64,000 bases of DNA. It comes from CF-162 sp963667205. Lineage in GTDB: Bacteria; Chloroflexota; Dehalococcoidia; SM23-28-2; RBG-16-64-32. A model generated the notes under the pieces. It made no database searches. It had not been told where the DNA came from and saw only the letters and a program-made list of their open reading frames with translations. Below are positions 9,058 to 17,019 of this stretch, piece by piece; the first letter of the stretch is position 1, and every line of letters begins with the position of its first letter. The stretch covers positions 620,001 to 684,000 of the forward strand of contig OY762959.1 of the NCBI GenBank assembly GCA_963667205.1, given 5' to 3'. Position numbers and translations under genes: made by a program.

Positions 9058-10581
9058 TTAGCGCTGGCCGGCGAGGATCGAGCGCAGGGCGGCGCAGGCG
9101 ACGGTCGGGTCGTGGCACTCGTACTGGGTGGCCCCGAGGTACACGGTGCGCTCGTGGCCCTTGCCAGCGAGAAGAACGGCGTCTTCGTCGACGGCCATCG
9201 CCAGCGCCTGGGCGATCGCCTCGCGACGGTCGGGGACGACGGCGAAGTCGTGGCCCTCACGCTTGCCGGCGGCGCGGAGAGCGGAGGAGATTTCGCCGAT
9301 GATGGCGTCGCGGTCCTCGGTGTAGGGGTTGTCGTCGGTGACGATGGAGTAGTCTGCGAGCTCGGCGGCGACGGCGGCCATGCCCGGGCGGCGCTCACGG
9401 TCGCGCTCTCCGATGCAGCCGAAGACGGCGATGATGCGACCGTTGACGGTGGCGCGCAGGTGCTGGAGGACGGCGCGGAGGGAGGCGGGGGCGTGGGCGA
9501 AGTCGACGAGGACGGTGAAAGGCTGGCCCTCGTCGATCAACTCCATGCGGCCGGGGGCGCCGGGCCAGCTCTCGATCGCCCGCGCAGCCCGTTCGAGGTC
9601 GAGGCCGCCAGCGTGGGCGGTGGCGAGCGCGGCGAGGGCGTTGTGCAGGTTGAACGGCCCCGGCTTCGGCACGCGAAAGTCCAGGCGGTGACCATCGGCG
9701 TCCGCGGAGACGTCCGCGCCGCGCGCGTCCGCTTCGGCCGCAGTGGCGCGCACGTCGGCCTCGGCGCCGGTGGCGTAAGTCAGAGTGCGCGCCTTCGTCT
9801 GGCCGCCGAAGAAGGCGGCGGCGGGGTCGTCGGCGTTGAGGACGGCGGTCTTCGGGAGGCCCCTGTCGGCGGCCGTGTCGAGCATCTGGAAGAGTCGGGC
9901 CTTGGCAGCGCGGTAGTCTTCGTCGGAGCCGTGGAAGTCGATGTGGTCGCGACTGAGGTTGGTGAGGACGGCGATGTCGTACTCGCACTCGTCGACCCGA
10001 TGGAGGGCCAGGCCGTGGGACGTCGCCTCGATGACGGCCCACTCGCAGCCGGCGCCGGCCATCTGGGCCAGCATCTCCTGAACGGCGGGCGACTCCGGCG
10101 TGGTGAAGCGACCGGTGTCGGGCAGGAGGTCGTCGCCGATCCGGCATTCGACTGTACTGATGAGGCCTGTCTTATGGCCCGTGGCGTTAAGGACGTGCGC
10201 GAGGAGGTGGCAGAGGCTGGTCTTGCCGTCTGTGCCCGTGACGCCGATCACCTTGAGGCGCTTCGCCGGATAGCCGTGGAAGGCGGCAGCGAGCTGCGCC
10301 AGGCCGCGGCGCGTGTCCGACAGGACGAGGAGATCGGCGCCGCCGCCCTCTATCAGCGGCCGCCAGAGGGCCTCGCGGTCTTCCTGGACAGCGACTGCCT
10401 GAGCGCCGGCTTCGACGGCGCGGGCGAGGTAAGCGTGGCCGTCGACTGTGAGGCCGGGGACGGCGACGAAGAGGGCGCCCGGGCGGGCGAGTCGCGAGTC
10501 CTGCTCGATGGCGGTGACTTCGACTTCGCCGTCGCCGATCAGGCGGGCGCTAGTCAGGCGAGCGAGTTCAGAGAGGCGCAT
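9058..10581 (-). CDS. murE: UDP-N-acetylmuramyl-tripeptide synthetase (MurE-type Mur ligase)
   Basis: 507 aa Mur ligase that adds the third amino acid to UDP-MurNAc-L-Ala-D-Glu. The N-terminal domain contains TAIEQDSRLARPGALFVAVPG. The ATP loop is GVTGTDGKTS (res 113-122), followed by FTTPESP, VIEATSHGLALHRV, NLSRDHIDFHG with the KARLFQ lysine, and VFGCIGERDRERRPGM. The substrate-specificity motif is D417-N-P-Y420, in place of the DNPR of meso-diaminopimelate enzymes. The third residue may therefore not be meso-DAP, which is inference. No other peptidoglycan gene is nearby. The RNase P RNA lies immediately upstream. Confidence 0.9.
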   Translation of the reverse strand: MRLSELARLTSARLIGDGEVEVTAIEQDSRLARPGALFVAVPGLTVDGHAYLARAVEAGAQAVAVQEDREALWRPLIEGGGADLLVLSDTRRGLAQLAAAFHGYPAKRLKVIGVTGTDGKTSLCHLLAHVLNATGHKTGLISTVECRIGDDLLPDTGRFTTPESPAVQEMLAQMAGAGCEWAVIEATSHGLALHRVDECEYDIAVLTNLSRDHIDFHGSDEDYRAAKARLFQMLDTAADRGLPKTAVLNADDPAAAFFGGQTKARTLTYATGAEADVRATAAEADARGADVSADADGHRLDFRVPKPGPFNLHNALAALATAHAGGLDLERAARAIESWPGAPGRMELIDEGQPFTVLVDFAHAPASLRAVLQHLRATVNGRIIAVFGCIGERDRERRPGMAAVAAELADYSIVTDDNPYTEDRDAIIGEISSALRAAGKREGHDFAVVPDRREAIAQALAMAVDEDAVLLAGKGHERTVYLGATQYECHDPTVACAALRSILAGQR

Positions 10582-10622
10582 GAGCTAACGATAAGCCGCG
10601 GCGGGCGCGGCGGCGAGTGCGT

Positions 10623-10983
10623 GGAGTAGTCCAGCAGGCCTGTAGGCCGAGTTCTGTACCCGTAAGGGCGGTGACCATCAATCTAGGGCTCCGGTTACCC
10701 GAAGTCTCAAGCAGCCAACCCGAGGGTCTGGGTCGAGCACCCTTAGCGCCCTCCTATTTGGCCTTGCTCCGCGCGGGGTTTGGCCGGCCGCCGGCTCTCA
10801 CCGGCGCCGGTGGGCTCTTACCCCACCATTTCACCCTTACCCCGACGAGTCGGGGCGGTATGTTTCTGTGCCACTTTCCGTCGGGTCGCCCCGCCTGGGA
10901 GTTACCCAGCGCGCTACTCGATTGGAGCTCGGACCTTCCTCCCCGACGAATCGGGGCGGCCACCCGGCCTACTGGACTACTCC
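10623..10983 (-). ncRNA. rnpB: RNase P RNA (bacterial type A-like)
   Basis: On the minus strand the first and last 18 bases are nearly complementary (GGAGTAGTCCAGTAGGCC against GGCCTGCTGGACTACTCC), forming helix P1. The universal signature GAGGAAGGTCCGAGCTCC follows near the 5' end, with GGTAAGGGTGAAATGGTG mid-molecule and ACAGAACTCGGCCTA near the 3' end. Length is about 361 nt. Two near-identical stems (CCCCGA plus TCGTCGGGG) fall at about 10842-10857 and 10942-10957. An extended -10 lies just upstream. The exact ends are estimated from P1. Confidence 0.95.
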
Positions 10984-10985
10984 TC

Positions 10986-10994
10986 ATTCTAGCA
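10986..10994 (-). promoter_or_regulatory. extended -10 promoter of rnpB
   Basis: The minus strand reads TGCTAGAAT, ending 2 bases before the P1 5' strand. Transcription would start at or a few bases into the mature RNase P RNA. Confidence 0.6.
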
Positions 10995-11085
10995 GTGATC
11001 GCCTGAACCGTACCTTCACCTGCGCGGAAATGCGTCTGCGGCGGGGCGCATCCTCTTATACGACGTGGTGGATATCAACGGGACG

Positions 11086-11263
11086 ATGTGCCCGCTGTGT
11101 GCGGGGAGCGGCAACTATCGCGAGTGCGGCGGTCGTGGCGCGCTGGCCCTGCCTGCCCTGCGACTGCCTGGGCTGCCTTGAGTGCCGCAACAGCGGCGCT
11201 GACGCCTGCCTGCGCTGCGGCGGGCGAGGCGAGATCCGGCTGCCAGCGCGGCGAGAACGCTAA
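11086..11263 (+). pseudogene. frameshifted CxxC-rich small protein (DnaJ-type zinc finger-like)
   Basis: ATG 11086 opens a frame starting MCPLCAGSGNYRECGGRG, a CxxCxGxG pattern, and stops at about 11179. The adjacent +1 frame then reads WPCLPCDCLGCLEC and ends DACLRCGGRGEIRLP before its stop at 11261-11263. Joined near 11125-11140, the two halves give a protein of about 58 residues with paired CxxC knuckles. The shift could be a decayed gene or a base error. There is no good Shine-Dalgarno. The remaining gap from rnpB to here holds only the rnpB promoter. Confidence 0.4.
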
Positions 11264-11670
11264 GGTGGCGCGGAGTCAAGCGCCAGGTTGGCGAGCTGGT
11301 CGGCGCGCTTGTTTTGCTCTCGCGGGACGTGGGAGACCTTGAAGCTATCGAACTTGCCCTTCAACTCCACGACCCGTTCGAAGAATGGGCGCAGGCGCGC
11401 GTTGCGGACGCGATAGCGGAACTCCAGTTGGCGGACGATGAGCTGAGAGTCCATGCGCAGGTCGACTGAGCCGCCACCGAGGCCCAGAGCAGCCTCAAGG
11501 CCGGCGATGGTGGCCTGGTACTCTGCCTCGTTGTTGGTGGCGCGTCCGATGCGGCGGGATACTGTGTGCACTTCTTCGCCGGCGGCGTTGTAGACGACGG
11601 CCCCGATAGAGGAGGGACCGGGGTTCCCGCGGGAGGCGCCGTCGGTGCAGACCGTCCAGGTGGCAGCCAC
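11260..11670 (-). CDS. RNase HI-like protein
   Basis: 136 aa. It has the RNase H fold with the four acidic positions: TVCTDGASRGNPGPSSIGAV (first Asp), NNEAEYQATIAGLEAAL (Glu), RMDSQLIVRQL (Asp), and HVPREQNKRADQLANLAL near the C-terminus (last Asp). This short group of RNase HI-like proteins is common in actinobacteria and Chloroflexota and cleaves the RNA of RNA-DNA hybrids. It starts 3 bases after the recombinase-like gene in a tight three-gene operon. A stand-alone reverse-transcriptase-like RNase H is the alternative name. Confidence 0.88.
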   Translation of the reverse strand: MAATWTVCTDGASRGNPGPSSIGAVVYNAAGEEVHTVSRRIGRATNNEAEYQATIAGLEAALGLGGGSVDLRMDSQLIVRQLEFRYRVRNARLRPFFERVVELKGKFDSFKVSHVPREQNKRADQLANLALDSAPP

Positions 11671-11673
11671 AGG

Positions 11674-13059
11674 CTAGGACTTGAAGGTCAGTTCGACGCT
11701 GTCGTCGCGGACGGTGATCTTGTCGACGACTTCGCGCAGGTGTTCTTGCTTGACGGTGAACTCCATGGACTGCCACTCGGTGCGCAGGCGACTGACCACC
11801 TCTTCGCGGTGCCGGCGTAGCTCGCCCTCGGTCTCGTGCTGCTCGGCAACGCGCTGGGTAGCGACGAGGCGGTCTTCGATCTGCAGCTGCTCGGCAGCGA
11901 TTGTCTGGGCCATCGCCTGTGCCTTCTCAGCGTTGATCTGGCCGGCGGCGGCGGAGTCCAGGCAGCCTTCGAGGCGCTTGTCCAGGCGACGGACCTTGTC
12001 GCGCAGGCGGGTCATCTTGGCCTGCAGGTCGGCCTTGTTGCCGGTGCCGTTGGCGGCGTCGGCGAGCGAGGCCGCGCGCAGCGCCTCGCTGACCTCTTCC
12101 TCCAGCACTTCGGCGCGCCGCGTGTGGTAGTCGCAAAGACTGCGGTTGGTGCGTGATTCGCACTGGTAGTAGCGGTACTGAGCGGTCTTCTCCGTGCCGT
12201 CTGCGCGGCGCCACTTCTGCTTGCGGGTAACGCCGATCATCTCGTTGCCGCAATAGCCGCAGAAGGTGACGCCGGAGAGAAGAAACGGCGACACCTGGCG
12301 CTGGGCGCTGCTGGGCCGGCGCTGGTCCAGCCGCTCCTGCACGCGGCGGAAGTCCTCCTGCGAGATCAGAGGCGCGTGGCTGGCCGGCACGCGCACGCCG
12401 AAGCGCGAGTAGGTGCCGACGTAGGCGCGGTTGCGGAGGATATCGCGGACGGTGACCATGCTCCAGAGACCGCCGCGACGGGTCTGGAAGTTCTCTTCGT
12501 TGAGGCGCCGGGCGATGCGGCGGATGCCCAGGCCGTCCTTGAGGTAGAGGCGGAAGATGTAGCGGACGACGGAGCCCTGTTCCGGCACGACGACAAGACG
12601 GCGTCGCGGGCCGACGCGATAGCCGAACGGCGGACGGCCGAGCGCCTCGCCCTTGACGGCCTTCTTGCGCATCGCCGCCTTGACGCGGTCGCCGAGACCG
12701 CCGTTGGAGCGGAGCTTCGTCCAGTCCTCGAGGAAGTGGCCTGAGAGGTCGCCGCCGGTGGCGATGCTGACGATCGGAACGCCGACAGTGGAGAGCTGGA
12801 AGTAGCGGCGGGCGGCATCGTTGTGGCCGTCGCCGAGCGTGGCCAGATCAGGGACAACGACGAGCAAGAACCCCTGGGGCCCCTGCTGACGCGCGAACTC
12901 CAGGAGCTGGCGGAAGCCGGGGCTTTCGCCGTTGCGATCGGCGTCGAGGAAGGTGGCGGCGGCCTCAAAGCCGTTCTCGCGGCAGAACTGGATGAAGGCC
13001 TCGCTCTGTTCAGCGAGGGAACGCTTCTTCGATTCTCGGAAGTAGCCTATCGCTCTCAT
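11674..13059 (-). CDS. large serine recombinase-family protein, probably catalytically degenerate
   Basis: 461 aa with the order resolvase domain (1-135), recombinase domain (about 150-260), zinc ribbon and coiled coil. It keeps YFRES with R8 and S10 and, further on, GRPPFGYRV, RRIARRLNEENFQT and YVGTY. The ribbon has FCGYCGNEM and CESRTNRSLCDYH, then a coiled coil. The site where active enzymes read D-R-L-x-R (Hin: KLDRLGRS) is D71-L-A-T-L-G-D77, so the conserved Asp and both Arg are lost. It sits 2 bases after a zinc-ribbon gene and 3 before RNase H, with no attachment repeats or cargo. A domesticated DNA-binding role is inferred. Confidence 0.85.
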   Translation of the reverse strand: MRAIGYFRESKKRSLAEQSEAFIQFCRENGFEAAATFLDADRNGESPGFRQLLEFARQQGPQGFLLVVVPDLATLGDGHNDAARRYFQLSTVGVPIVSIATGGDLSGHFLEDWTKLRSNGGLGDRVKAAMRKKAVKGEALGRPPFGYRVGPRRRLVVVPEQGSVVRYIFRLYLKDGLGIRRIARRLNEENFQTRRGGLWSMVTVRDILRNRAYVGTYSRFGVRVPASHAPLISQEDFRRVQERLDQRRPSSAQRQVSPFLLSGVTFCGYCGNEMIGVTRKQKWRRADGTEKTAQYRYYQCESRTNRSLCDYHTRRAEVLEEEVSEALRAASLADAANGTGNKADLQAKMTRLRDKVRRLDKRLEGCLDSAAAGQINAEKAQAMAQTIAAEQLQIEDRLVATQRVAEQHETEGELRRHREEVVSRLRTEWQSMEFTVKQEHLREVVDKITVRDDSVELTFKS

Positions 13060-13061
13060 GA

Positions 13062-13778
13062 TCAGACGAATACGAGGATGCGCTCGCAGCTAACGCACTG
13101 CACGAGCGCTCTCGGGTCGCGGGCCTTCTGGACTATGTTGCGGGGCAGGGTGATGCGGCAGCCCTGGCACATGCCGCGTTCGACGTTGGCGACGGCGGAA
13201 CCGTCGCGGCGATTGCGGAGCACATCGTAAAGGCTGAGGGCGGCGCGATCGGCGGCGGTCGACTGCTCTTCGCGGGCGGCGCGCAGGCGTTCGATCTCCG
13301 GTTCGAGGTCGGCCTTCTCAGCCTCAAAGCGAGCCTGGCCGGCGGACCAGCGCGCCTCGATGTCGGCGAGGACCGACCGGGTCTGGTCGGCCGTGGCCTC
13401 ACCCTCCTCGGTCTCCTCGAGGCTGGTCAGAAGGGCGTCTTCGCGAGTCCGGAGGTTGTTCTTGAGCGACTTGAGGTCGGTGTCGAGGTCGGAGAGTTCG
13501 CGGGAGTCTGTTACTTCGCCGCCGTAGAGCTTAGTCTCGACCGTAGCGACTTTGGCGCGGACGTCGTCGGCCTCGAACTCGAGATCGGACTGGGTGGACT
13601 TCAGCTGGCGGACGCGTTCAGCCGCCGCTTCGAGCCATTCTCGCGCTGAGATTAGCCCGTCGCTCTCGCCGAGTTGGGCTTCGATTTCGGCGAGGCGCGC
13701 GAGGGCAGAGTCCAGGGCGAGGTCGGTCTGCTGGAGCGCGAAAAGATCGGCAGCGACGGTCATTATTTGCGAGGACAT
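13062..13778 (-). CDS. C4-type zinc-ribbon coiled-coil protein (CdsZ/YbgI-like)
   Basis: About 238 aa. The N-terminal two thirds is a long charged coiled coil, starting at TVAADLFALQQTDLALDSALARL. The C-terminus is a zinc ribbon with GMCQGCRITLP and VQCVSCERILVFV. This matches the widespread zf-RING_7/DUF164 family, whose members have been linked to nucleic-acid binding. The start is ATG 13778 or ATG 13763; neither has a Shine-Dalgarno. It is first in the operon with the recombinase-like and RNase H-like genes. The gap to the divergent yceD is 129 bp and holds no clear promoter. Confidence 0.85.
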   Translation of the reverse strand: MSSQIMTVAADLFALQQTDLALDSALARLAEIEAQLGESDGLISAREWLEAAAERVRQLKSTQSDLEFEADDVRAKVATVETKLYGGEVTDSRELSDLDTDLKSLKNNLRTREDALLTSLEETEEGEATADQTRSVLADIEARWSAGQARFEAEKADLEPEIERLRAAREEQSTAADRAALSLYDVLRNRRDGSAVANVERGMCQGCRITLPRNIVQKARDPRALVQCVSCERILVFV

Positions 13779-13907
13779 CCGGTTGGGGCAGGCTGTTCTG
13801 GACAACCCTGCGGGCGGATTATAGACTCGCCTTGTCAGCGATTGCAACGGCTTATCGCGGCAGACCAAGCCCTCTTTTACCTCAACTTTTTTTGAGCCCC
13901 ACTGCCA

Positions 13908-14435
13908 ATGCAACTTCACGTCCTTCAAGGCCTGCGCCGGAAGGTGGGTAGCGTCAGCGAGTACGAGCTGGCGGAGGAGCGCGTCGTCGCCGGCGACGTC
14001 GTTTTCCACGACCTGCGCGGGACGCTGAGCCTGCTGCGCACGGACCGCGGCCTCCTGGCGACGACGGACGCGACGGCGAGGCTGGAGGGGAGCTGCTCGC
14101 GTTGCCTCGCCGACCGGCGGGAGGACGTCAACGTCCGCTTCCAGGAGGAGTACGTACCGCTGGCAGACGCGGAGACCGGCGCGCGGATCTACCTGCCGGA
14201 GGACGATGAGGCTTTCCGGATCGACCTGGAGTTCTGGCTCGATTTGCGGGAGGGGCTGCGGCAATATATCCTCATGAGTGAGCCTTCGAAGCCCCTTTGC
14301 AGGGACGACTGCCCCGGCCTCTGTTCCCGCTGCGGAGCAGACCTCAACATGGGGCCGTGCCCGTGTCGGCCCGAAACCGACGACAGATGGGACGCGCTGG
14401 CTGGGCTCAAACTGGAAACGGACGAAGGGAAATAA
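13908..14435 (+). CDS. yceD: YceD/DUF177 family protein
   Basis: 175 aa. This family is linked to large-subunit rRNA accumulation and usually sits just before rpmF, as here. Motifs are GSCSRCLADRREDVNVRFQEEYVP, DLEFWLDLREGLRQYILMSEPSKPLC, and the C-terminal CxxxCPGLCSRCGADLN, which gives a zinc site. rpmF follows after 1 base. Confidence 0.93.
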   Translation: MQLHVLQGLRRKVGSVSEYELAEERVVAGDVVFHDLRGTLSLLRTDRGLLATTDATARLEGSCSRCLADRREDVNVRFQEEYVPLADAETGARIYLPEDDEAFRIDLEFWLDLREGLRQYILMSEPSKPLCRDDCPGLCSRCGADLNMGPCPCRPETDDRWDALAGLKLETDEGK

Positions 14436-14436
14436 C

Positions 14437-14640
14437 GTGGCACCACTTCCTAAGAAGAAACGATCAGTATCGCGCAAGAGGCGTCACCGGACGCACATCG
14501 CCGCGACTGTGCCGCACCTGATCGTCTGCACGCAATGCCACAGCCCCAAGCGTTCGCACCAGGCCTGCCCGGTCTGCGGAACGTACAACGGCCGGCAGGT
14601 GCTGGACGTGGCCCGCGAGACGGGTCCGACGGCCGGCTGA
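14437..14640 (+). CDS. rpmF: 50S ribosomal protein L32
   Basis: 67 aa from GTG 14437, 1 base after yceD. The start reads APLPKKKRSVSRKRRHR, the standard L32 opening, followed by a zinc ribbon with CTQCHSPKRSHQACPVCG. The GTG start is supported by AAGGGA upstream and by the family N-terminus. Being short, it is easily missed or merged with a longer in-frame ORF that begins inside yceD. Confidence 0.95.
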   Translation: MAPLPKKKRSVSRKRRHRTHIAATVPHLIVCTQCHSPKRSHQACPVCGTYNGRQVLDVARETGPTAG

Positions 14641-14655
14641 GCCCGCACTTTCGCG

Positions 14656-14664
14656 TGCTATACT
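14656..14664 (+). promoter_or_regulatory. extended -10 promoter giving a leaderless small-protein mRNA
   Basis: TGCTATACT ends 9 bases before ATG 14674, which lacks a Shine-Dalgarno. Transcription would start at or next to the A of the ATG. Confidence 0.55.
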
Positions 14665-14673
14665 CGGCTGGCT

Positions 14674-14865
14674 ATGAGACGCAGACTTCTCGTACTACCC
14701 CCGCTTAGCCTGCTCTTGGCCGCCGCCGCCGCGATCACCTATTTCGTCTGGTGGGACGCCACGCATTGCACGTTTTGTCGCACGCGCCTCGATGAGTTCG
14801 CCCGCTGCCCCAATCCGGGCTGCACCTTCGGCCGGCTGACTCGCGAACAAGAAGCGCACGAGTAG
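14674..14865 (+). CDS. small membrane-anchored zinc-ribbon protein
   Basis: 63 aa. One membrane helix (about residues 5-26, LLVLPPLSLLLAAAAAITYF) is followed by a short domain with CTFCRTRLDEFARCPNPGC, which could bind zinc. Function is unknown. It has its own extended -10 and appears leaderless. It lies 12 bases before fabD. Confidence 0.65.
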   Translation: MRRRLLVLPPLSLLLAAAAAITYFVWWDATHCTFCRTRLDEFARCPNPGCTFGRLTREQEAHE

Positions 14866-14877
14866 CGCTAACGCCGT

Positions 14878-15846
14878 ATGAACGAGACGCAACCCTCACG
14901 CCTCACTACAGACCGTCTGCTCCAGCTACCCGCAGACCCGGAGTTGGCGCTCGTCTTCCCCGGCCAGGGCTCGCAGAAAGTGGGCATGGGACGCGCCGCC
15001 GCGGAGTCGTCCGAGGCCGCCGCCGGCATCTTCGCCGAAGCCGACTCCGCCCTTGGCTTCTCTATCTCCCGCCTCTGCTTCGAGGGCCCTGAGGAGAAGC
15101 TGCAGGAGACCGCGACGACACAACCCGCGATCCTGGCGACGTCCTTCGTCGCCCTGGCCGCGGCGCTCGACAGCGGCGCCATCAATCGTCGGCCAGCGTT
15201 CGTCGCCGGCCAGAGCCTGGGCGAGTACACCGCGCTCGTCGCCGCGGGCGCGCTTGAGTTCGGCGCCGCGATGCGGCTGGTGCGAGAGCGCGGCCGTTTG
15301 ATGGAGGAGGCCGCGCAGTCGTCGTCGGGCACAATGGCGGCCGTCGTCGGCCTGGACGAAGCCACAGTCGAAGCGATCTGCGTCGAATCCGGCGCCGAGG
15401 TTGGGAACTACAACTCAAAAACGCAGACGGTCATTGGCGGCTCGCCAGAGGCCGTCGAAAAGGCCTGCACGCTGGCGAAAGAGCGAGGCGGCCGCGGCCT
15501 GCCGCTCAAGGTCTCCAGCGCTTTCCACACGTCCCTCATGGAGCCGGCGTCGGAGCGCTTCGCGCACTTCCTGGCGGAAGCCGAAATCGGCGCGCCGGAG
15601 ATCCCGGTCGTCGGCAACGTGAGCGGCGAAACGCTGACGTTGGACGCCGACGTGCGCTCGGACCTGCAGCAGCAGATCAGGAACCCCGTGCGCTGGTACC
15701 AATCGGTCGAGACGATGGCTACGGCCGGCGTGCGGCGGACCGTTGAAGTGGGACCGGGCAAGGTGCTGACGGGGCAGATCAAGCGCAGCCACCCGGACCT
15801 GGACGCCCGCTCGATCGAGGAGATCTCGGAGACGGCCAATGTTTGA
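14878..15846 (+). CDS. fabD: malonyl-CoA:ACP transacylase
   Basis: 322 aa. It loads malonyl groups onto acyl carrier protein. Motifs are LALVFPGQGSQKVGMG, ETATTQPAILATS, the nucleophile elbow AGQSLGEYTALVAAGAL (Ser in GQSLG), GNYNSKTQTVIGG, and FHTSLMEPASERF with the catalytic His. There are about 20 extra N-terminal residues; the true start may be later. It overlaps fabG by 8 bases, in the order fabD-fabG-nusB-acpP. Confidence 0.96.
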   Translation: MNETQPSRLTTDRLLQLPADPELALVFPGQGSQKVGMGRAAAESSEAAAGIFAEADSALGFSISRLCFEGPEEKLQETATTQPAILATSFVALAAALDSGAINRRPAFVAGQSLGEYTALVAAGALEFGAAMRLVRERGRLMEEAAQSSSGTMAAVVGLDEATVEAICVESGAEVGNYNSKTQTVIGGSPEAVEKACTLAKERGGRGLPLKVSSAFHTSLMEPASERFAHFLAEAEIGAPEIPVVGNVSGETLTLDADVRSDLQQQIRNPVRWYQSVETMATAGVRRTVEVGPGKVLTGQIKRSHPDLDARSIEEISETANV

Positions 15847-16585
15847 CCTCACCGGCAAGGTAGCGCTGGTGACCGGCGGCTCGCGCGGAATCGGCCGCTC
15901 GATCTGCACACAGCTGGCGGCGCACGGAGCCGCCGTGGCGATCAACTACAACCAGAGCGCCGAACAAGCGGAGGACCTGCGCCAGAAGATCGAGGCGGCA
16001 GGCGGCAAGGCGATCACCGTGCAGGCGGACGTGCGCCAACCCGCAGACGCCGAGCGGATGGTCGAGGAGACCGTGGCCGCGCTGGGACGTCTGGACGTGC
16101 TCGTGAACAACGCGGGCTTCAACCGTGATACGTTGATCTTGCGCATGTCGCTGGAGGACTGGGACGAGGTGATGGAGCTGAACCTGCGAGCGGTGTTCAT
16201 CTGCACGAAGACGGCGCTGCGGAGGATGATGAAACAGCGCTGGGGGCGGATCATCAACATCGGCAGCGTGTCCGGGCTGACGGGCAACGCCGGGCAGGCG
16301 AACTACGCCGCGGCGAAGGCCGGCCTCGTGGGCTTCACGCGGGCCGTGGCGCGGGAGATGGGCTCACGCAGCATCACGGCGAACCTGGTTATGCCGGGAC
16401 TGGTGATCACGGAGCTGACGAAGGACATCCGCCAGGAGATCGTCGACGGCGTGAAGCAGCGCCTGCTGGTGGACCGGATGGGAAAGCCGGAAGACATCTC
16501 GGCGTCGGTCGTCTACCTGGCGTCGGACGAAGCGGCCTACGTCACGGGCCAGGTGCTATCGGTGGACGGCGGGTTGGGGCTCTAG
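15839..16585 (+). CDS. fabG: 3-oxoacyl-[acyl-carrier-protein] reductase
   Basis: 248 aa short-chain dehydrogenase that reduces 3-oxoacyl-ACP with NADPH. Seen are the cofactor loop TGGSRGIGRSI, the NNAG motif (VLVNNAGFNRDTL), active-site S in NIGSVSG, and Y-x-x-x-K in ANYAAAKAGL. The C-terminus, YVTGQVLSVDGGLGL, is typical of FabG. Placement between fabD and acpP fixes the assignment. Confidence 0.96.
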   Translation: MFDLTGKVALVTGGSRGIGRSICTQLAAHGAAVAINYNQSAEQAEDLRQKIEAAGGKAITVQADVRQPADAERMVEETVAALGRLDVLVNNAGFNRDTLILRMSLEDWDEVMELNLRAVFICTKTALRRMMKQRWGRIINIGSVSGLTGNAGQANYAAAKAGLVGFTRAVAREMGSRSITANLVMPGLVITELTKDIRQEIVDGVKQRLLVDRMGKPEDISASVVYLASDEAAYVTGQVLSVDGGLGL

Positions 16586-16587
16586 CG

Positions 16588-17007
16588 ATGGCGGGGAAGA
16601 GGCGCAAGGCCCGGGTGATCGCCCTGCAATCGCTGTTTGAGCTGGACACGGTGGGGCACGAGCCGGCAGACTGCGTGGCGCGCATCTCGGCGGAAGCGTC
16701 GGCGTCTAAGGAGATCGCGGCGTACGCCCAGGAGCTTGTGGCAGGGGTGACCGAGAACCAGCCGCGGATCAACGAGATCATCGAGGAGACGGCGCCGGCG
16801 TGGCCGCTGGACCAGATCGCCACGGCGGACCGTAATATCCTGCGCCTTGCGATATACGAAATCGTCATCGATAATAAGGTGCCAATGCGAGCCGCCATCA
16901 ACGAAGCCGTGGAGTTGGCCAAGGAGTATGGCGGCGATAATTCCCCAAGATTCGTAAACGGCGTCCTCGGTTCAGTGAGCGCGCTAGTCACGGCTGACCG
17001 AGGCTAA
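16588..17007 (+). CDS. nusB: transcription antitermination factor NusB
   Basis: 139 aa all-helical RNA-binding factor of the rRNA antitermination complex. Motifs are KARVIALQSLFELDTVG, WPLDQIATADRNILRLAIYEI, VPMRAAINEAVELAKEYGGDNSPRFVNGVLG. It lies 2 bases after fabG and 12 before acpP, an unusual but clear nesting within fatty-acid genes. Confidence 0.95.
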   Translation: MAGKRRKARVIALQSLFELDTVGHEPADCVARISAEASASKEIAAYAQELVAGVTENQPRINEIIEETAPAWPLDQIATADRNILRLAIYEIVIDNKVPMRAAINEAVELAKEYGGDNSPRFVNGVLGSVSALVTADRG

Positions 17008-17019
17008 GGAGGTACCCGC

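Noticed and set aside
10842..10957. Repeated CCCCGA-TCGTCGGGG as dispersed repeats
   Set aside because: Both copies lie inside the RNase P RNA and are helices of it.
11674..13059. Recombinase gene as a sign of an integrated prophage or ICE
   Set aside because: No phage genes, attachment repeats or cargo are near, and the catalytic motif is lost.
13062..14477. 471-aa minus-strand ORF spanning yceD and the zinc-ribbon gene
   Set aside because: Only the part after 13778 has the family sequence. The upstream part is antisense to yceD.
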